A DNA stretch of 64,000 nt from Bacillus sp. CECT 9360 (GCF_918741275.1 NZ_CAKKNA010000019.1:1-64000); one strand, 5' to 3'; positions 43,983-52,922 are shown, counted from the first letter of the stretch. Translations and numbers: made by a program. The notes: generated from the letters alone by a model not told the origin.

Positions 43983-44195
43983 ATGTATAAAATAGAAAAA
44001 GGTTCTATGGAAGAAGTATTGATGATTCTACAGAACATTGGCCTGCAGCTTAATGAATATGAAAAAACAAACACTGTTATCCCTATCGCCACATACAAAG
44101 AGTTACTTGAGTTCAGTATTTCAATTGCCAGACGCACAAATGATGTTTCAGATACGATAGACGATATTATTGAAACGATAGAAAACAAACTTTAA
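43983..44195 (+). CDS. Small acidic helical protein of unknown function
   Basis: A 70-residue protein (MYKIEKGSMEEVLMIL ... DTIDDIIETIENKL), predicted helical. The ATG at 43983 is six bases after AGGGGGA; a start back at 43899 lacks a site. No family was recognised. Confidence 0.6.
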   Translation: MYKIEKGSMEEVLMILQNIGLQLNEYEKTNTVIPIATYKELLEFSISIARRTNDVSDTIDDIIETIENKL

Positions 44196-44257
44196 GTAAA
44201 CATAATCTATGGGAGGCCTGCATACCTATTACTATAAACAGGTAGGAGGCTCCCGAA

Positions 44258-44353
44258 ATGCTTAACCTTAAACAGTTATTAAATGATCATTCATATACAC
44301 TATTGTTGATGATAGTTACGCTTTTCTTTACTCTCATCTTGATTAACTACTAA
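44258..44353 (+). CDS. 31-residue single-span membrane peptide
   Basis: MLNLKQLLNDHSYTLLLMIV then TLFFTLILINY, a short amphipathic start and one hydrophobic helix. A strong GGTAGGAGG site lies eight bases upstream of the ATG. The size and shape are like sporulation or toxin-type small membrane peptides; the function is unknown. Confidence 0.55.
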   Translation: MLNLKQLLNDHSYTLLLMIVTLFFTLILINY

Positions 44354-44443
44354 AATGAATACAGTTACATGGAATGATAAAGCTTAAAAACATGAGAGTT
44401 CAATCCGATAAATGGAGTAAAGGATTGAATTGAGGTGCTGTTT

Positions 44444-44683
44444 ATGGAAACAAAGAGTCATGAATTAATACATGGCTGGACATTAGTTGGTCATAAGTCG
44501 TATGATATTTATTGCAATAAAGCAAATTCGTACGCAGTCATGGATATCGACAGTGACGTCGTCATGAGGTTTATTACACAGGAAAACGAAATAGAGATCC
44601 TGGCAAGCAACTGGGACTTGAATTATAAATTGAATATCGGGTTAAAAACGATAAAAATTCTTACTGATCCAGAAGAAGAATAA
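44444..44683 (+). CDS. Small protein of unknown function
   Basis: A 79-residue soluble protein (METKSHELIHGWTLVGHKSY ... IKILTDPEEE) with alternating beta-like segments. The ATG at 44444 has GAGGTG six bases upstream. No family was recognised. Confidence 0.6.
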   Translation: METKSHELIHGWTLVGHKSYDIYCNKANSYAVMDIDSDVVMRFITQENEIEILASNWDLNYKLNIGLKTIKILTDPEEE

Positions 44684-44699
44684 GTAAAGAAAACTTTCC

Positions 44700-44845
44700 G
44701 ATTGACGAGCCTGAAGGGGAAGTCAGAGGCGTAGTTAGGCCCACAGGATGTGGGTCACACAGGCGAAGACATAAGGACGCGGCACAATTAGCCTGTGTTC
44801 TGCTTTATGCAGATAAGAGAGTTCATACTTTCTTATCTGCCAAGC
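44700..44845. other. Structured intergenic element
   Basis: Three hairpins follow each other: CCCACA/TGTGGG (44740-44754), ACACAGGC/GCCTGTGT (44757-44798) enclosing GAAGACATAAGGACGCGGC, and GCAGATAAGA/TCTTATCTGC (44809-44840). It may be a dispersed repeat or a structured RNA. Confidence 0.4.
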
Positions 44846-44879
44846 AAAAAGACATTCAAAAAAATTTGAATGTCTTTTT
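44846..44879. terminator. Bidirectional terminator before yetF-like gene end
   Basis: AAAAAGACATTCAAA and TTTGAATGTCTTTTT form a 15-bp stem, symmetric for both strands. Confidence 0.88.
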
Positions 44880-44887
44880 CTTTTTGC

Positions 44888-45583
44888 CTATTCTTTTTTA
44901 TCGATATGGATCGTGCCGTCTGATTGCAATTCTGCGTACAAAATTTCATCCATCGAATCAATGCCCTTTATTTGCAGCTGATCAATCAGCCAGGCCTCAC
45001 TTTTGTTTAGTTCTGCCAGGTTCCTCGGAATAGCTTTGCCATCGACGACAAGCTCGGTCGGGAGATACAGGCGGGGAGTCGTTTGTATATTAAAATCTTT
45101 TCGAATGGTAGGCACATGCTCTTCCTTTTTCAGCACGCTTAGCTGCCCGTTCGGCTCAAGAATAGCATAATCGACTTCGGCTACAGAAAAAACATCCTTT
45201 AGCCGAAGAAGCATGGTCAGATCGTCCATATTTAATTTATTGGCTGACATGGCTTTTTCGACGATCTTACCTTTTTTTATGATAATCGAAGGCTCACCAT
45301 CCAAAAGCACTCTTGCTTTCGCTGATTTGAGGCTTACATATTCCATAATGAGAGTTAAAACAGCCCAGAGGGTAAGGCCGGTAACACCATCAATTATTTT
45401 TATATCCCTGTGGACAACCATATCTCCTGCGATACTTCCCAGCGCAATTCCTGTTATGTACGTAAAAAAGGTCAGCTGGCTTATCTGCTTCTTACCGAGA
45501 ATTCGTGTCAGGATAAGCAATAAGAAGAAGCCGATTAAAGTCCGTAATGACGTTGTTAATATAGATTCCATATTACTCCTCAC
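44888..45583 (-). CDS. DUF421 membrane protein (YetF/YcaP-like)
   Basis: A 231-residue protein with three N-terminal transmembrane helices (FFLLLILTRILGKKQISQLTFFTYITGIALGSIAGD is typical) and a cytoplasmic two-lobe domain including DGEPSIIIKKGKIVEKAMSANKLNMDDL. B. subtilis has several homologues (YetF, YdfR, YrbG, YkjA), some linked to spores. The role is unknown. Confidence 0.9.
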   Translation of the reverse strand: MRSNMESILTTSLRTLIGFFLLLILTRILGKKQISQLTFFTYITGIALGSIAGDMVVHRDIKIIDGVTGLTLWAVLTLIMEYVSLKSAKARVLLDGEPSIIIKKGKIVEKAMSANKLNMDDLTMLLRLKDVFSVAEVDYAILEPNGQLSVLKKEEHVPTIRKDFNIQTTPRLYLPTELVVDGKAIPRNLAELNKSEAWLIDQLQIKGIDSMDEILYAELQSDGTIHIDKKE

Positions 45584-45746
45584 GATTCAGCATATTCTTT
45601 TGCTATTATTCAACAAAAAGTAGATATTTAACCATCTATTGGGAGGGAGTTACTGAAGATGTTTGCAAATCCTCTCTAAAGGAAAAGGTAAGTACATAAT
45701 AAAATAGGGCAGTCTTCTGACTATCATTAGACAAAGGATGAGTGAA

Positions 45747-46682
45747 ATGGGATGTAAGTCCAATGACGAATTGCAGCAGCTTGTTGATGAAGCAAAAACC
45801 TACACAAAAGAAGGAAAAGTCGCCGATTATATACCGGCTCTTAAAAAAGCGAAGGCAAACGACCTATCGGTGGCGATTTATTATCCGGACGGGAGCGGCT
45901 ATTGTGCAGGCGATACGAGTGATAAATTGACCCTGCAAAGCATATCCAAGGTGCTGACCCTTGCCCTTGCTTTAATGGATAGGGGCGAAGATTATGTATT
46001 TTCCTATGTGGGAAAGGAACCCACCGGAGATCCGTTTAATTCGATTGCCAAGCTGGAGACAAATAAGCCTTCCAAGCCATTAAACCCGATGATCAATGCC
46101 GGTGCTTTAACTGTGACGCATATGATTAAAGGAGGGAGCGTGAACGAGCGGTTCGAGCGGATTTTACAATTTATCCGGGACTTAACCCAGAATCCCGGCA
46201 TCCATTTTAATGAAGAGGTAGCCCGTTCTGAATACAAGACAGCCGACTTGAATCGTTCCCTATGTTACTTTTTAAAACAGCATAACGTCATTAATGAGAA
46301 TGTAGAACAACTGATCGATTTGTATACCAAGCAATGCGCGATTGAAATGGACAGCAATGACTTGGCGCGAATAGGCTGTGTTCTGGCCATGAATGGAAAA
46401 GCCGTATTAACGGATAAGCAAATTATCCCCGGGGATATTGCGCGCATTTGTAAAACGTTCATGGTTACCTGTGGAATGTATAACGCCTCAGGCGAGTTTG
46501 CGATCAATGTAGGAATCCCTGCAAAAAGCGGGGTATCCGGAGGAATCATGGGTGCTGTACCAGGCAAGTGCGGCATCGGGATTTACGGTGCGGCACTCGA
46601 CGAAAAGGGAAATAGTGTCGCCGGAGTAAGAATATTGGAAATGATGGCGAAAAAGTATTCTTTAAGTATGTTTAACACATGA
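45747..46682 (+). CDS. glsA: Glutaminase (GlsA2/YlaM-like)
   Basis: A 311-residue serine-dependent glutaminase that hydrolyses glutamine to glutamate and ammonia. The catalytic SxxK is SISK in LQSISKVLTLAL near residue 63, with NPMINAGALTV and SGVSGGIMGAVPGKCGIGIYG as further family blocks. The ATG at 45747 aligns with B. subtilis YlaM; an ATG three codons earlier abuts the AAAGG site. Length is normal for bacterial single-domain glutaminases. Confidence 0.94.
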   Translation: MGCKSNDELQQLVDEAKTYTKEGKVADYIPALKKAKANDLSVAIYYPDGSGYCAGDTSDKLTLQSISKVLTLALALMDRGEDYVFSYVGKEPTGDPFNSIAKLETNKPSKPLNPMINAGALTVTHMIKGGSVNERFERILQFIRDLTQNPGIHFNEEVARSEYKTADLNRSLCYFLKQHNVINENVEQLIDLYTKQCAIEMDSNDLARIGCVLAMNGKAVLTDKQIIPGDIARICKTFMVTCGMYNASGEFAINVGIPAKSGVSGGIMGAVPGKCGIGIYGAALDEKGNSVAGVRILEMMAKKYSLSMFNT

Positions 46683-46744
46683 ATAGTTGTTTAAATAAGC
46701 GATCCAAGGGCAAACTACTATATAATAGAAGAAGGAGAATGCCC

Positions 46745-46903
46745 ATGATCTGTTCGATTTGCAAGCGAACCAAGGAAATCGAGTATGCGTCACCGGAAAA
46801 CCAATATTGTCTTGACTGCTGGTCTGTCTTGTCATCTTCCTATGATTTTTTATCTGATCAAGGAAGAGAGTATTTGTTAAGAAATCCCCAGATTCAAGAA
46901 TAA
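46745..46903 (+). CDS. Small zinc-ribbon-like protein
   Basis: A 52-residue protein with two CxxC knuckles, CSIC near the start and CLDC at about 25, likely binding zinc, then a helical tail SYDFLSDQGREYLLRN. GAAGGAG lies seven bases before the ATG. It lies just after the glutaminase gene. The function is unknown. Confidence 0.65.
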   Translation: MICSICKRTKEIEYASPENQYCLDCWSVLSSSYDFLSDQGREYLLRNPQIQE

Positions 46904-46907
46904 GTCC

Positions 46908-46932
46908 AGGAGGCTAAAAGCCTTCTTTTTTT
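46908..46932 (+). terminator. Terminator after the zinc-ribbon gene
   Basis: AGGAGGCT and AGCCTTCT (one G-T pair), loop AAA, then a run of T. Confidence 0.8.
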
Positions 46933-47071
46933 CTGGTTTATAGGCATATTCAGACTGCGAAAATTAGCTGTTTTTGGTGATGGAAACTTATTAAATTCAT
47001 GTAACTTTCCCCGGTTATTAAACGTTTAAATTATGTAAGAAAAAATTCAAACAATTGTAGGGGGAGTATTC

Positions 47072-47554
47072 ATGGGTGTTTCATTAAGGATTTCAAAATG
47101 GTTTGTCATCATTGCAGCAGTCATTACCTTGGCATTCGCATTATTATTCTCACCACTGACAGACAAAGCCTCAGCAGCAACTTCATCATCCGGTCAGAAA
47201 GTTGTTACCTACGCAAACAGCTTAAAAGGCAAGCCGTATAAATGGGGAGGAACAACTCCAAAAGGCTTCGATGCTTCAGGATTTACCCAGTATGTTTTCA
47301 AAAATTCAGCAAAAGTTACTTTGCCACGAACTTCAAAGGACCAATTTAAAAAAGGGGTAGCCGTTAGCCAAAAGTCCCTGCAACAAGGAGATTTAGTTTT
47401 TTATAAAACAGGCGGGAATCAGGTTTCTTTTGTAGGGATTTATGTGGGCAATGGCCAATTTATTGGCGCTACTTCAACGGGCGTTAAGGTGAATTCGATG
47501 TCATTAAAGTATTGGAAGGACAGGTATGCCGGAGCTAAGCGGGTTTTGAAATAA
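47072..47554 (+). CDS. Secreted NlpC/P60-fold protein lacking catalytic residues
   Basis: A 160-residue protein with a signal peptide (VVITLAF-like core, cleavage near DKASAA) and an NlpC/P60 domain: KGKPYKWGGTTPKGFDASGFTQYVFK and VSFVGIYVGNGQFIGAT. Active enzymes have Cys in DCSG, His in HVGIY and a third polar residue, usually FIHA. Here they are Ala, Phe and Gly, so the fold is kept but the peptidase should be dead. It might bind cell-wall peptides or inhibit real endopeptidases. AGGGGGAG precedes the ATG. Confidence 0.85.
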   Translation: MGVSLRISKWFVIIAAVITLAFALLFSPLTDKASAATSSSGQKVVTYANSLKGKPYKWGGTTPKGFDASGFTQYVFKNSAKVTLPRTSKDQFKKGVAVSQKSLQQGDLVFYKTGGNQVSFVGIYVGNGQFIGATSTGVKVNSMSLKYWKDRYAGAKRVLK

Positions 47555-47570
47555 CGTAAATGTATAGTGT

Positions 47571-47601
47571 AAAGGAGCCGACTTTAGGTCCGCTCCTTTT
47601 T
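47571..47601. terminator. Terminator, NlpC/P60-like / glycosyltransferase
   Basis: AAAGGAGC and GCTCCTTT form the stem, followed by TT; it overlaps the end of the convergent glycosyltransferase gene. Confidence 0.75.
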
Positions 47602-48738
47602 ACTTTCCAATAAATCCAAAACGATTTTTGAAGGTGCTTCTGTGGTAAGTTGCTGATGATATGTGGAGATACGGCTTTGATAATCATCAAGGCGAACGCT
47701 GTCTTGAAAAAAGCTGGCTAGCCAGTCATTTAATGAAAACTCATCATCCTTCCACTGTTTTAAATGAAAAATGACTCCTAATTGCTCTAGCGTTTCCAAA
47801 TTGATTTCCTCTTGTCCGGGCAGAGCATGATAAATAAGGATGGGTTTTCGTTTAGAAAGGCATTCGCTTATCGTCACCCCGCCCGGTTTTGTAATAATGG
47901 CATCCATCTGATCATAGAGATCATTTATTTCTTCTTTGGATTCGATATATTTTAAGGGAGTGACGTTGTTTTTATCCAAGCTTTTCAGGTTGCTATACAA
48001 TCTTTCATTGGTGCCGCAGAGTACATAAAAATGAATCGTACTATCCTTCTTTATTTTATTCACTAATTCTTCTATCGTTCCAGCCCCGAGGTTCCCTCCC
48101 GTAATCAAAATGTTTAAAGGAATTGCTCGCTCCAGCCAATTACCAGGCTTATTAAGCTTGCTGATTTTATGATGAATTGGGATGCCTGTTATAAAAATCC
48201 GATCATCATGGATTCCTTTCTGTTTTAAATATTCTTTCATCTGAAGCGAGGTAACGAAATGGTAGTCGATATTCTGAACACCCCAGAAACGATGAATGAA
48301 ATAGTCGGTATAGGCATTGATAACCGGAATCGTTAGCCCTTCCTTTTCCTTTAAATGATTTAACATATAAGATGGCAGCGCGTGAGTACAAATGATGAGA
48401 TCAGGCTGCTTCTCCTTCAACAATCTCCTCATAAAAGGCAAAAAAAGAAATTCATATAGTCTATAGCGCTTGTTTTCTTCCAGGTTTTTATAGACCGAAT
48501 TCCGGTAAATCAGGCTATACAGCGCCGGAAAGGCGTGAATCCATTTGATGTACGTATTTGATACCATCGACTCTATTTTTCCATAGCTGAATGAAAGAAT
48601 GTCCAGCTTTTCACATTGAATATCCGGACGATTTTGCTGAATCCCCTCCATTAAGGCTTTGGCAACTTGATGGTGCCCTGAAGGGATTTGCAAAAATGGT
48701 AAAAATAAGATGGATTTCTTTACGGTCTTTTCTTTCAT
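47584..48738 (-). CDS. ykoN: UgtP/MGDG-synthase-type glycosyltransferase (YkoN-like)
   Basis: A 384-residue GT28-type glycosyltransferase. The N-terminal MGDG-synthase half has LPFLQIPSGHHQVAKALMEG, the acceptor domain CTHALPSYMLNHLK, and the donor half LNILITGGNLGAGTIEELV with TKPGGVTISECLSKRKPILIYHALPGQEEIN, the nucleotide-sugar site. It probably adds sugars to diacylglycerol or a related lipid. The neighbours YkoQ-like and YkoP-like support the YkoN name. Confidence 0.85.
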   Translation of the reverse strand: MKEKTVKKSILFLPFLQIPSGHHQVAKALMEGIQQNRPDIQCEKLDILSFSYGKIESMVSNTYIKWIHAFPALYSLIYRNSVYKNLEENKRYRLYEFLFLPFMRRLLKEKQPDLIICTHALPSYMLNHLKEKEGLTIPVINAYTDYFIHRFWGVQNIDYHFVTSLQMKEYLKQKGIHDDRIFITGIPIHHKISKLNKPGNWLERAIPLNILITGGNLGAGTIEELVNKIKKDSTIHFYVLCGTNERLYSNLKSLDKNNVTPLKYIESKEEINDLYDQMDAIITKPGGVTISECLSKRKPILIYHALPGQEEINLETLEQLGVIFHLKQWKDDEFSLNDWLASFFQDSVRLDDYQSRISTYHQQLTTEAPSKIVLDLLESKKERT

Positions 48739-48869
48739 GGCGACAGCTCCAAGTATGACTGCTTTATACCGTTATCTTTTCCTGTTCTGGGAGTGGCATT
48801 CGTTCCATCAATTACCGGAAGGATTAAGGGCTTTTTTTATGTATAATTGTAGCTGGAGGTGTTTTGTAC

Positions 48870-49721
48870 ATGATCCTTTTTTTATCCGCAGTTTTATTGA
48901 TAGCACTTTATTATTTAATTAATAGAGCCTATAAAAACACAAAGGATATCATCATTAACCGCATTCAAATAAACCACCATCAAACAAACGAACATGCCCC
49001 CATTTTAAATATCCTTCAGCTTTCCGATCTGCATCTGGAAAACATCTCAATTTCCCCTATTGAGCTTTATGAGAAAGTAAAAGATGAAAAGATTGACTTG
49101 ATTGCAATTACCGGAGATTTCCTCGACCGTAAACGTTCAATTCCAAGGCTTATGCCTTATCTAGAGACACTAAACCAATTGGATGTTAAATACGGAAAAT
49201 ATGCGGTTTTTGGCAATCACGATTACGTGCTCAAGAAGGACGATTTACAAGTACTGCAAGAAACGCTTGAACAATACAATTTTAATGTAATGAAAAACGA
49301 GAACAGCATCATTGACGTCCAAGGCATACCGGTTAATATCATTGGCGTAGATGATTTCAGTACTGGGCGAAGCGATCTTTCGGCTGCGTATAAAGGGATA
49401 AGACAAGGGACGAACCTGGTCCTAACCCATGATCCAAACCTCGTACTGGACATGAAGCAATATCATTTTGATTACTTGATGGCGGGCCACTTCCATGGCG
49501 GCCAAATATGTTATCCAAAGGCATATCACCTTGTGAAAATGGGGAAGCTTGTCCGAATGAATATGATTAAAGGCATGCACATCCATGATGAAAAGCCTTT
49601 TTATATTAATGAAGGATTGGGTCAAACCGGAGTAAATATCCGGGTAGGAAGCAGACCTGAAATAACGCTGCATCAATTGTCGTTGCGGGCTGCTGAGAGT
49701 AGATCACAATATGCGATGTAG
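48870..49721 (+). CDS. ykoQ: Membrane-anchored metallophosphoesterase (YkoQ-like)
   Basis: A 283-residue protein with an N-terminal transmembrane helix (residues 1-17) and a calcineurin-like phosphatase domain: LQLSDLHLEN, AITGDFLDRK, VFGNHDYV, LTHDPN and MAGHFHGGQI supply the metal ligands. Some relatives are UDP-diacylglucosamine or lipid phosphohydrolases. The ATG at 48870 follows GGAGGTG; a TTG two codons earlier is less likely. It is divergent from ykoN. Confidence 0.88.
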   Translation: MILFLSAVLLIALYYLINRAYKNTKDIIINRIQINHHQTNEHAPILNILQLSDLHLENISISPIELYEKVKDEKIDLIAITGDFLDRKRSIPRLMPYLETLNQLDVKYGKYAVFGNHDYVLKKDDLQVLQETLEQYNFNVMKNENSIIDVQGIPVNIIGVDDFSTGRSDLSAAYKGIRQGTNLVLTHDPNLVLDMKQYHFDYLMAGHFHGGQICYPKAYHLVKMGKLVRMNMIKGMHIHDEKPFYINEGLGQTGVNIRVGSRPEITLHQLSLRAAESRSQYAM

Positions 49722-49749
49722 GACTGTTATCCGTAACGGTCCTTTTTTG
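49722..49749. terminator. Terminator between ykoQ and ykoP
   Basis: GGACTGTTA and TAACGGTCC with loop TCCG are followed by TTTTTTG. Confidence 0.8.
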
Positions 49750-49750
49750 T

Positions 49751-50311
49751 TTAACTTTTATATAATTTTGTTAATGTATCCTTAGACATAAACAAATAGC
49801 TGGGAGAGCTTTGTTTTATCATATTCCTGATGCTTGGCTTAGTAGGAGACAGCCACATGATCGGTAAGAAAGTAATCAATTTGACCCTTTTGTATACAGG
49901 GTGGGAAATATCAACCACTTCAAACCCCAATCGATCACAGACTTTATTTAAAGTGGTGATTCCCACGATCCCTTTAATTTGACTCGAAGACTCGTGGTTA
50001 CGTATAAACGATTCAATTTCGGGCAACGACCTTTGGACACTTTGATAAATGATTTTTGCTTTTTTTAATTCACTGTTTATATGCTTTAATTCATTCAGCA
50101 ATCTAGCATTGTGTAAATGAATTTTGACCAAGGTATCATTCTTTTTTATATGGGTGCCATCTGAAAGAGAGACATCCTTTCCTTTATAGTAGGTAAGGCG
50201 TACCCTGAAAATATTTTGAAAAGAATCTCTCTCTGGAAGATAACTAAGCCGAGTGCAGCTAAAATACAATGGATCCAACAAATTCCAAAGTGATAATAAA
50301 TACCCTTTCAT
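49751..50311 (-). CDS. ykoP: YkoP-like protein
   Basis: A 186-residue protein related to B. subtilis YkoP, placed by ykoQ as in that genome. Segments include FRVRLTYYKGKDVSLSDGTHI, DTLVKIHLHNARLL and GIVGITTLNKVCDRLGFEVVDI. No catalytic motif is known. It is convergent with ykoQ. The function is unknown. Confidence 0.7.
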   Translation of the reverse strand: MKGYLLSLWNLLDPLYFSCTRLSYLPERDSFQNIFRVRLTYYKGKDVSLSDGTHIKKNDTLVKIHLHNARLLNELKHINSELKKAKIIYQSVQRSLPEIESFIRNHESSSQIKGIVGITTLNKVCDRLGFEVVDISHPVYKRVKLITFLPIMWLSPTKPSIRNMIKQSSPSYLFMSKDTLTKLYKS

Positions 50312-50496
50312 ATGTCAACGTCCTTTTGTAAAATGATCAAGGTTGTTAAAGGCAACGATTATAATTTCAGCCTATTACGAGCTAATTATGACTGTGAATT
50401 GTTACCTGAAAGATTAATCATCGAAGGACCATGAACACATAAATAAATTGTGGAGATCCAATAATAAGATAAAAGGATTCTAAAGGGGCTTCACAC

Positions 50497-51327
50497 ATGG
50501 CTGAACTTCCGGAAATCGAACGCTACCGAATGGTGTTGAGCGAACAATTAAATGGTAAGCAAATTACTTCGGTCCAAATAAACAGTGAAAAGTCGATTAA
50601 TATGCCTGTTCCCCGGTTCACCTCCGAACTGCTCGGGATTCGAATTACAGGAATAAGAAGAAGGGCAAAGTATTTGATTATTGAATTGAGCTCAGGGAAA
50701 TATTTGCTGCTGCATGTGATGATAGGAGGCTGGTTGTTTTTAGGGGATGACCAGGTCTACCCTAAACCTGCCAAGCAAGTAATTCTGTCATTTGGAGAAA
50801 GGAAGTTATTTTTTGTAGGCCTAAGGCTTGGCTATCTCCACTTACTGATGGCTGAAGAACTAAACGGGAAGCTTGAAGGATTAGGGCCTGAACCATTTGA
50901 TCTGGCATTTTGCTATGAGGACTTCCAGGAACGGATCAGTCTCAAAAGAGGAACGCTCAAATCAATCCTGGTTGATCCAAAATTCATAGCCGGCATCGGA
51001 AGCTGTTATTCAGATGAAATTTGTTATCAGGCAAAGCTGCGGCCAACCAAAAAAGCGAACGAACTAACCGGGGAGCAGACACAAGCGCTTTATGATGCGA
51101 TTAGGCTAGTATTAACAAGGGCCATTGAAATAGGAAGCTATATGGATTATCCTCTTTATGCGGACGACACAAAGACGGGACAATACAATAACCATTTTCT
51201 TGTTTATGCCTGCGAAAACCAGCCATGTAAAAGATGTGGTACCGTTGTCGAAGAGGTACTCATCTCCTCAAGAAGGTCATATTTGCCCGGGTTGCCAGGA
51301 GTAAAGATATTGATTTTTGTCGTTTGA
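50497..51327 (+). CDS. Fpg/Nei-family DNA glycosylase, altered catalytic end and frameshifted tail
   Basis: A 276-residue Fpg/Nei-like protein with RRRAKYLIIELSSGKYLLLHVM and GIGSCYSDEICYQAKLRP (H2TH). Active Fpg enzymes start MPELPE with the Pro as nucleophile; here it is MAELPE, with Glu kept. The zinc finger starts normally (PCKRCG) but then reads YLPGLPG. A one-base shift near 51277 restores HICPGCQE and a stop at 51304, so the tail is frameshifted. Both defects suggest it is inactive or a decaying copy; a sequencing error could explain the second. Confidence 0.75.
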   Translation: MAELPEIERYRMVLSEQLNGKQITSVQINSEKSINMPVPRFTSELLGIRITGIRRRAKYLIIELSSGKYLLLHVMIGGWLFLGDDQVYPKPAKQVILSFGERKLFFVGLRLGYLHLLMAEELNGKLEGLGPEPFDLAFCYEDFQERISLKRGTLKSILVDPKFIAGIGSCYSDEICYQAKLRPTKKANELTGEQTQALYDAIRLVLTRAIEIGSYMDYPLYADDTKTGQYNNHFLVYACENQPCKRCGTVVEEVLISSRRSYLPGLPGVKILIFVV

Positions 51328-51395
51328 GGATAACCCATCAAGTGTCGTTGCTGATAAGTGAGTTTCAAGAATATGATATATTGTAAATTAATTAA

Positions 51396-51424
51396 AGAGC
51401 TAGCAAAGTGAGGCCAGCTCTTGT
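51396..51424 (-). terminator. Terminator of the HtrA-like gene
   Basis: On the minus strand AAGAGCTGGC and GCTAGCTCTT (one mismatch) are followed by TAATTAATTT. Confidence 0.6.
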
Positions 51425-51463
51425 TGTGATCCTCCATATTTATGGTGAATAATAATTGTTTGC

Positions 51464-52624
51464 CTATAATTGAAGCGTTGCCGTTCTTTTTTCTCTGCCC
51501 CGGTAGTAGGTGACTTCCACTTCATCACCGATTTCCTTTTCGGTATAAAGATACTTTCGGAGTTGACTGGCATTGTTAATATCTTGATCATCTAACCGGG
51601 TTATCACATCAAACTGCCTTAAACCGGCCTGGCCGGCCGGTGAAGAAGGTTCTGCTTCTCTGATCACGACTCCGCTTTTAACATTTCCAGGCAATTTCAA
51701 AGTCTGTTCATAATATTGGGAGGGAATTTCTGAAAGCGAAATCGGGAAAATACCAATCTGGGGACGACGTACCTCGCCATGCTCTTCAAGGTCCCGAAGG
51801 ATTGGCTTTGCAAGATCAACCGGTATGGCAAACCCGATTCCTTCGACAGCTTCGAGGGCGATTTTGGACGAATTAATGCCGATCAGTTCTCCTTGTAAAT
51901 CAATAAGGGCTCCGCCGCTATTACCCGGATTGATCGACGCATCGGTTTGGATCACTTCGGATTCCCAATCGACGCTTCCATTTTCATCAACATCCACTGG
52001 CATCGTGCGTTCAGCGGCACTGACCACGCCGGTCGTCACGGTCCCCTGTAAAAAACCAAGCGGATTTCCGATCGCGATTACCGTCTCCCCAGGTTTCAGG
52101 TCATCTGATTTCCCCATTGTAATGACGCTATCAATTTTCTCGGCATCCACTTCCAGCACGGCAAGATCCAATAAAGGATCAGACCCCATCAGCTTTGCGG
52201 GCATTTTTTCTTGATTGCTCAAACTGATTTCAATCTGACTGGCTCCGGCAATGACATGGTGGTTTGTAACGACATAAGCTTTATCGTTTTCCTTTTTATA
52301 AATGACCCCTGAACCAGACCCGGCCTGGGTACGTTCGGAGCCTTCCCAAATATCGCCGCCTCTGTAATTGAAGACACTCACGACCGTTTCCATACTTTGT
52401 GCAACGGCGCCTGTGACTGAAGGGGTTCCGTTATTTCCTGCTTCAGCACTGGCGTTCGTCCCCGCCGTCTTGTCAGTGGCCTGCTGATTCGTTTCCTCAC
52501 CAAAAAGCGACATACCCAAGAAAATAATCAAGGCACCAATGACCGCACCTATAAATGCGGCCGTTATTATTTTTTTATTGCCGCTTTTTCTTTTGTTGCG
52601 ATCATCCCGATTATATTCACTCAT
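51464..52624 (-). CDS. htrC: HtrA/DegP-type membrane serine protease
   Basis: A 386-residue S1C protease with a basic cytoplasmic start, one transmembrane helix (about 21-41), a low-complexity linker, a trypsin-like domain and a C-terminal PDZ domain. The catalytic triad is visible as His in VTNHHVIAG, Asp in DPLLDLAVLEV and Ser in NPGNSGGAL (about residues 123, 155 and 240). It degrades misfolded exported proteins. Of the B. subtilis paralogues it fits HtrC (YyxA) or HtrB; the choice between these is uncertain. Confidence 0.88.
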   Translation of the reverse strand: MSEYNRDDRNKRKSGNKKIITAAFIGAVIGALIIFLGMSLFGEETNQQATDKTAGTNASAEAGNNGTPSVTGAVAQSMETVVSVFNYRGGDIWEGSERTQAGSGSGVIYKKENDKAYVVTNHHVIAGASQIEISLSNQEKMPAKLMGSDPLLDLAVLEVDAEKIDSVITMGKSDDLKPGETVIAIGNPLGFLQGTVTTGVVSAAERTMPVDVDENGSVDWESEVIQTDASINPGNSGGALIDLQGELIGINSSKIALEAVEGIGFAIPVDLAKPILRDLEEHGEVRRPQIGIFPISLSEIPSQYYEQTLKLPGNVKSGVVIREAEPSSPAGQAGLRQFDVITRLDDQDINNASQLRKYLYTEKEIGDEVEVTYYRGREKRTATLQL

Positions 52625-52922
52625 ACATTCACTCAGTCCTTTCTTTGAGCCTTCTGTTTTCGAATGAAGACCTTATTCATTATGGAACGTTTAGTCTTTA
52701 AATAACCCAAACTTTTTTGAATAAACGTGATAAGACGATAATTTTCCTTCTATATTTGTGAAAACATTGTCTGTCACAATCCAGTGACGGACCAGGATGA
52801 AGCAATCGATTTATTGACCCGCTAATATACCGGGCCTTTTTCTTGCATAATATGAAACAAAAGGTCTAGAATTGGATTATCTGTTTTTTCAACGATTATG
52901 AGATAAAGAAAGAGGATTAGTT

